Shown here piece by piece: positions 62,516 through 64,000 of a DNA stretch of 64,000 nt (positions are counted from its first letter, which is position 1; each line of letters begins with the position of its first letter). Source of the DNA: Mycobacterium paraense. Lineage in GTDB: Bacteria > Actinomycetota > Actinomycetes > Mycobacteriales > Mycobacteriaceae. Below the pieces are notes generated by a model. That model ran no database searches, was not told the origin of the DNA, and worked only from the letters and a program-made list of their open reading frames with translations. Location of the stretch: contig NZ_LQPM01000005.1 in assembly GCF_002101815.1 (NCBI RefSeq), forward strand, positions 62,001-126,000, in the 5' to 3' direction. A program made the position numbers and the translations under genes.

Positions 62516-63583
62516 TCAAGGCGCGACCGAACATCGGGGCACGGGGCCGCCGGGGTCGCGGAGCAGGGCCGCGAGGTCGTGGAGCGGCCTGGGTTCGGCC
62601 ACCAGGTCCGCCCACGGGAACCGGTCGCGCGTCTCGTGCAGGAAATTCAGCGCCCCCGTCAAGTGCCGTGGCTCGTAGTTGTGCACGCCGAAGATGGACA
62701 GCTGGCGGCGCACCACGGCTTCCGCATCGACGGCGACCGGCGCGTCGGGGGCGACAGAACCCGCCAGCACGGCGACACCCTGGACGTCCAGCGCGGGCAG
62801 GCCCTGCTGCAGCGCCGCCGACGATCCGGAGAAATCCAGCAAGACGTCGCAGGGGCCGGCATCACCCGCCGCGGGGTGGATGGCGGTGGCGCCGAACCGT
62901 TGCGCCAGTTGGCGTCGCGCGGCTGTCGGGTCGACCGCGGCCACCGAGGACGCACCGGCCCGCGCGGCGGCCGCGACCGCGCCCAGGCCGAGCATGCCCG
63001 CCCCCAAGACCAGGACTCGACGGCCGGCCAGCGGCCCCGCGCGTTCGACGACCGCCATCACCGTGGCCGTCGCGCAGGCCGCGGGCGCGGCGACCGCGTC
63101 GGCGAGGTCCTCGCGCACGACGGCGATCGCCAACCCGCGCGGAAGCAGCACGTGGCGGGCGTACCCGCCGGACAACCCCCAGTCGGAGTGCAGCGGCTCA
63201 TGGCCGGCCTTGCGCACGGTGCGGCACTTCGCGGTGACCCCGGCTCGGCAGCGGTCGCACGTCCCGCAGGGCAGAGTGACCGACCAGATGACGCGCTGGC
63301 CGACGCGCAGTGGCCTGCCGTCGACCGCCCTGGCCCCGCCGGTGCCGAGCGCGACGATCTCGCCGACGCTTTCGTGGCCGAGGATCGACGGACACGGCTG
63401 CGCGCGCCGTCCGCTGACGGTGTGGCGATCACTGCCGCACACGGTCGCGAAGCGCACTCGGGCAAGGGCCTCGCCAGGCCTGAGGGGCCGCACCGGCACC
63501 GGCTCCAGCGCGATGGTGTCGCCGCCGCGCCAGACGGCCGCAACGGTGTGATCGACCACGTCGGGCGGGGCCACCGTGCTCAT
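62516..63583 (-). CDS. zinc-dependent alcohol dehydrogenase, phosphonate-cluster (HpnZ) type
   Basis: A 355-residue medium-chain dehydrogenase. Catalytic zinc ligands are C49 in VCGSD and GHE at 69-71; the structural zinc Cys set is PCGTCDRCRAGVTAKC; the NAD site is LGAGMLGLGA (about residues 195-204). Dehydrogenases of this subtype are associated with phosphonatase-like genes in actinobacteria. It would oxidise an alcohol or hydroxyphosphonate to a carbonyl. The start overlaps the HAD gene's stop (ATGA), so the two are co-translated. Confidence 0.8.
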   Translation of the reverse strand: MSTVAPPDVVDHTVAAVWRGGDTIALEPVPVRPLRPGEALARVRFATVCGSDRHTVSGRRAQPCPSILGHESVGEIVALGTGGARAVDGRPLRVGQRVIWSVTLPCGTCDRCRAGVTAKCRTVRKAGHEPLHSDWGLSGGYARHVLLPRGLAIAVVREDLADAVAAPAACATATVMAVVERAGPLAGRRVLVLGAGMLGLGAVAAAARAGASSVAAVDPTAARRQLAQRFGATAIHPAAGDAGPCDVLLDFSGSSAALQQGLPALDVQGVAVLAGSVAPDAPVAVDAEAVVRRQLSIFGVHNYEPRHLTGALNFLHETRDRFPWADLVAEPRPLHDLAALLRDPGGPVPRCSVAP

Positions 63584-64000
63584 CGCGGCGCGCCGACGGC
63601 TGCACTGGGCACGCCGAGCAGGGCGGGCAGCTCGGCCACGGAGGCCAGCAGATGGGTGTGCCGGTGTGCACCGAGTTCGGTGGCGTCGGAGGCGCCGGTC
63701 AGGACGCCGACGACGAGCGAGGCGCCGGAGTTGGTGCCGGCCTGCAGGTCGCGCGGGGTGTCTCCGGCGACCAGGACGCGCGCCACGTCGTCGATGCCCA
63801 GCCGCTCCATCGCCCGGAAGATCATGAATGGCGCCGGACGCCCGAGGGGTACGTCGCTGCCGCAGACCACGGTGTCGACCACCGCATCGCCGTCCCAGCC
63901 GAGGCCGGCCAGCATCGCGTCGACGATGTCGCGGTCATAACCGGTGGTCAGCGCGATCCGGATGCCGGCGGCCCGCAGGTCGGCGAGCGCCTCGGGGACG
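63580..64000 (-). CDS. phosphonatase-like HAD hydrolase (5' end beyond window)
   Basis: The last 140 residues of a HAD enzyme; the frame stays open to the window edge, so the start and the nucleophile Asp are outside. Motif II is IALTTGYDRDIVDAML; GRPAPFMIFRAMERLGI is the phosphonatase-type motif III region (compare GRPAP in PhnX); motif IV is VAGDTPRDLQAGTNSG. It probably hydrolyses a C-P or P-O bond in a small aldehyde-type substrate. An internal ATG at 63915 is not the true start because conserved sequence continues before it. It is operonic with the dehydrogenase. Confidence 0.82.
   Translation of the reverse strand, partial: VPEALADLRAAGIRIALTTGYDRDIVDAMLAGLGWDGDAVVDTVVCGSDVPLGRPAPFMIFRAMERLGIDDVARVLVAGDTPRDLQAGTNSGASLVVGVLTGASDATELGAHRHTHLLASVAELPALLGVPSAAVGAPR

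Overview
The window is a 64 kb, GC-rich (about 70 percent by eye) stretch of a Mycobacterium chromosome. Most proteins match, from memory, the M. tuberculosis H37Rv block Rv1377c to Rv1431, read here in the opposite orientation (Rv1431-like at the left edge, Rv1377c/Rv1378c-like near 56-58 kb). Two PE_PGRS genes and a PE gene with MPTR-type repeats point to a slow-growing, non-tuberculous species of the PE_PGRS-rich type rather than M. avium or a fast grower. The species itself cannot be fixed from this sequence alone.

Layout. 0-12 kb: a DUF3556 membrane protein (cut by the edge), a lipid cluster (acyltransferase, FadD12, LipO, an F420-type Ddn protein, a WS/DGAT-like acyltransferase), then whiA - yvcK-like - rapZ - uvrC as a tightly overlapping operon. 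12-15 kb: an insertion relative to H37Rv, with a PE_PGRS protein carrying an aspartic-protease domain, a tiny zinc-ribbon gene and an Excalibur-domain secreted protein. 15-25 kb: riboflavin genes (ribH, ribA2, ribE, ribD) interleaved with lprG-P55 (lipoprotein and efflux pump), rpe, rsmB and fmt. 25-31 kb: a methyltransferase/MarR pair, a second PE_PGRS, priA and a YhhN-type membrane protein. 31-40 kb: an oxidation cluster of LipI, LipH, an AraC regulator, a CYP132-type P450, a Baeyer-Villiger monooxygenase, a cholesterol-oxidase-type GMC oxidase and AlkB. 40-43 kb: a PPOX protein and the PE-MPTR hybrid, whose end overlaps metK. 43-56 kb: metK, coaBC, rpoZ, gmk, mihF, a MerR-molbindin regulator and the complete pyrimidine operon pyrR-pyrB-pyrC-(Rv1382-like)-carA-carB-pyrF. 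56-58.6 kb: a methyltransferase, a 13E12/DUF222-HNH protein and a secreted CBM2 protein like Rv1987.

58.6-64 kb holds the most distinctive system: a PhnZ/TmpB-like HD oxygenase overlapping a PhnY/TmpA-like dioxygenase, divergent from a Pht1/PHO84-type phosphate permease and an RpiR/SIS regulator, followed by a zinc alcohol dehydrogenase and a phosphonatase-like HAD hydrolase. Together they look like an organophosphonate catabolic island. The promoter of the permease carries three 11-bp units resembling actinobacterial PHO boxes, just upstream of a leaderless-type -10.

Other regulatory sites that can be read directly are a PyrR-binding hairpin next to the pyrR ribosome binding site, an AraC-type direct repeat with 21-bp phasing in the AraC/P450 gap, paired inverted repeats between the GMC oxidase and alkB, and several -10 hexamers 6-8 nt from start codons that predict leaderless mRNAs. 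I saw no tRNA, rRNA, CRISPR array, transposase or phage gene.
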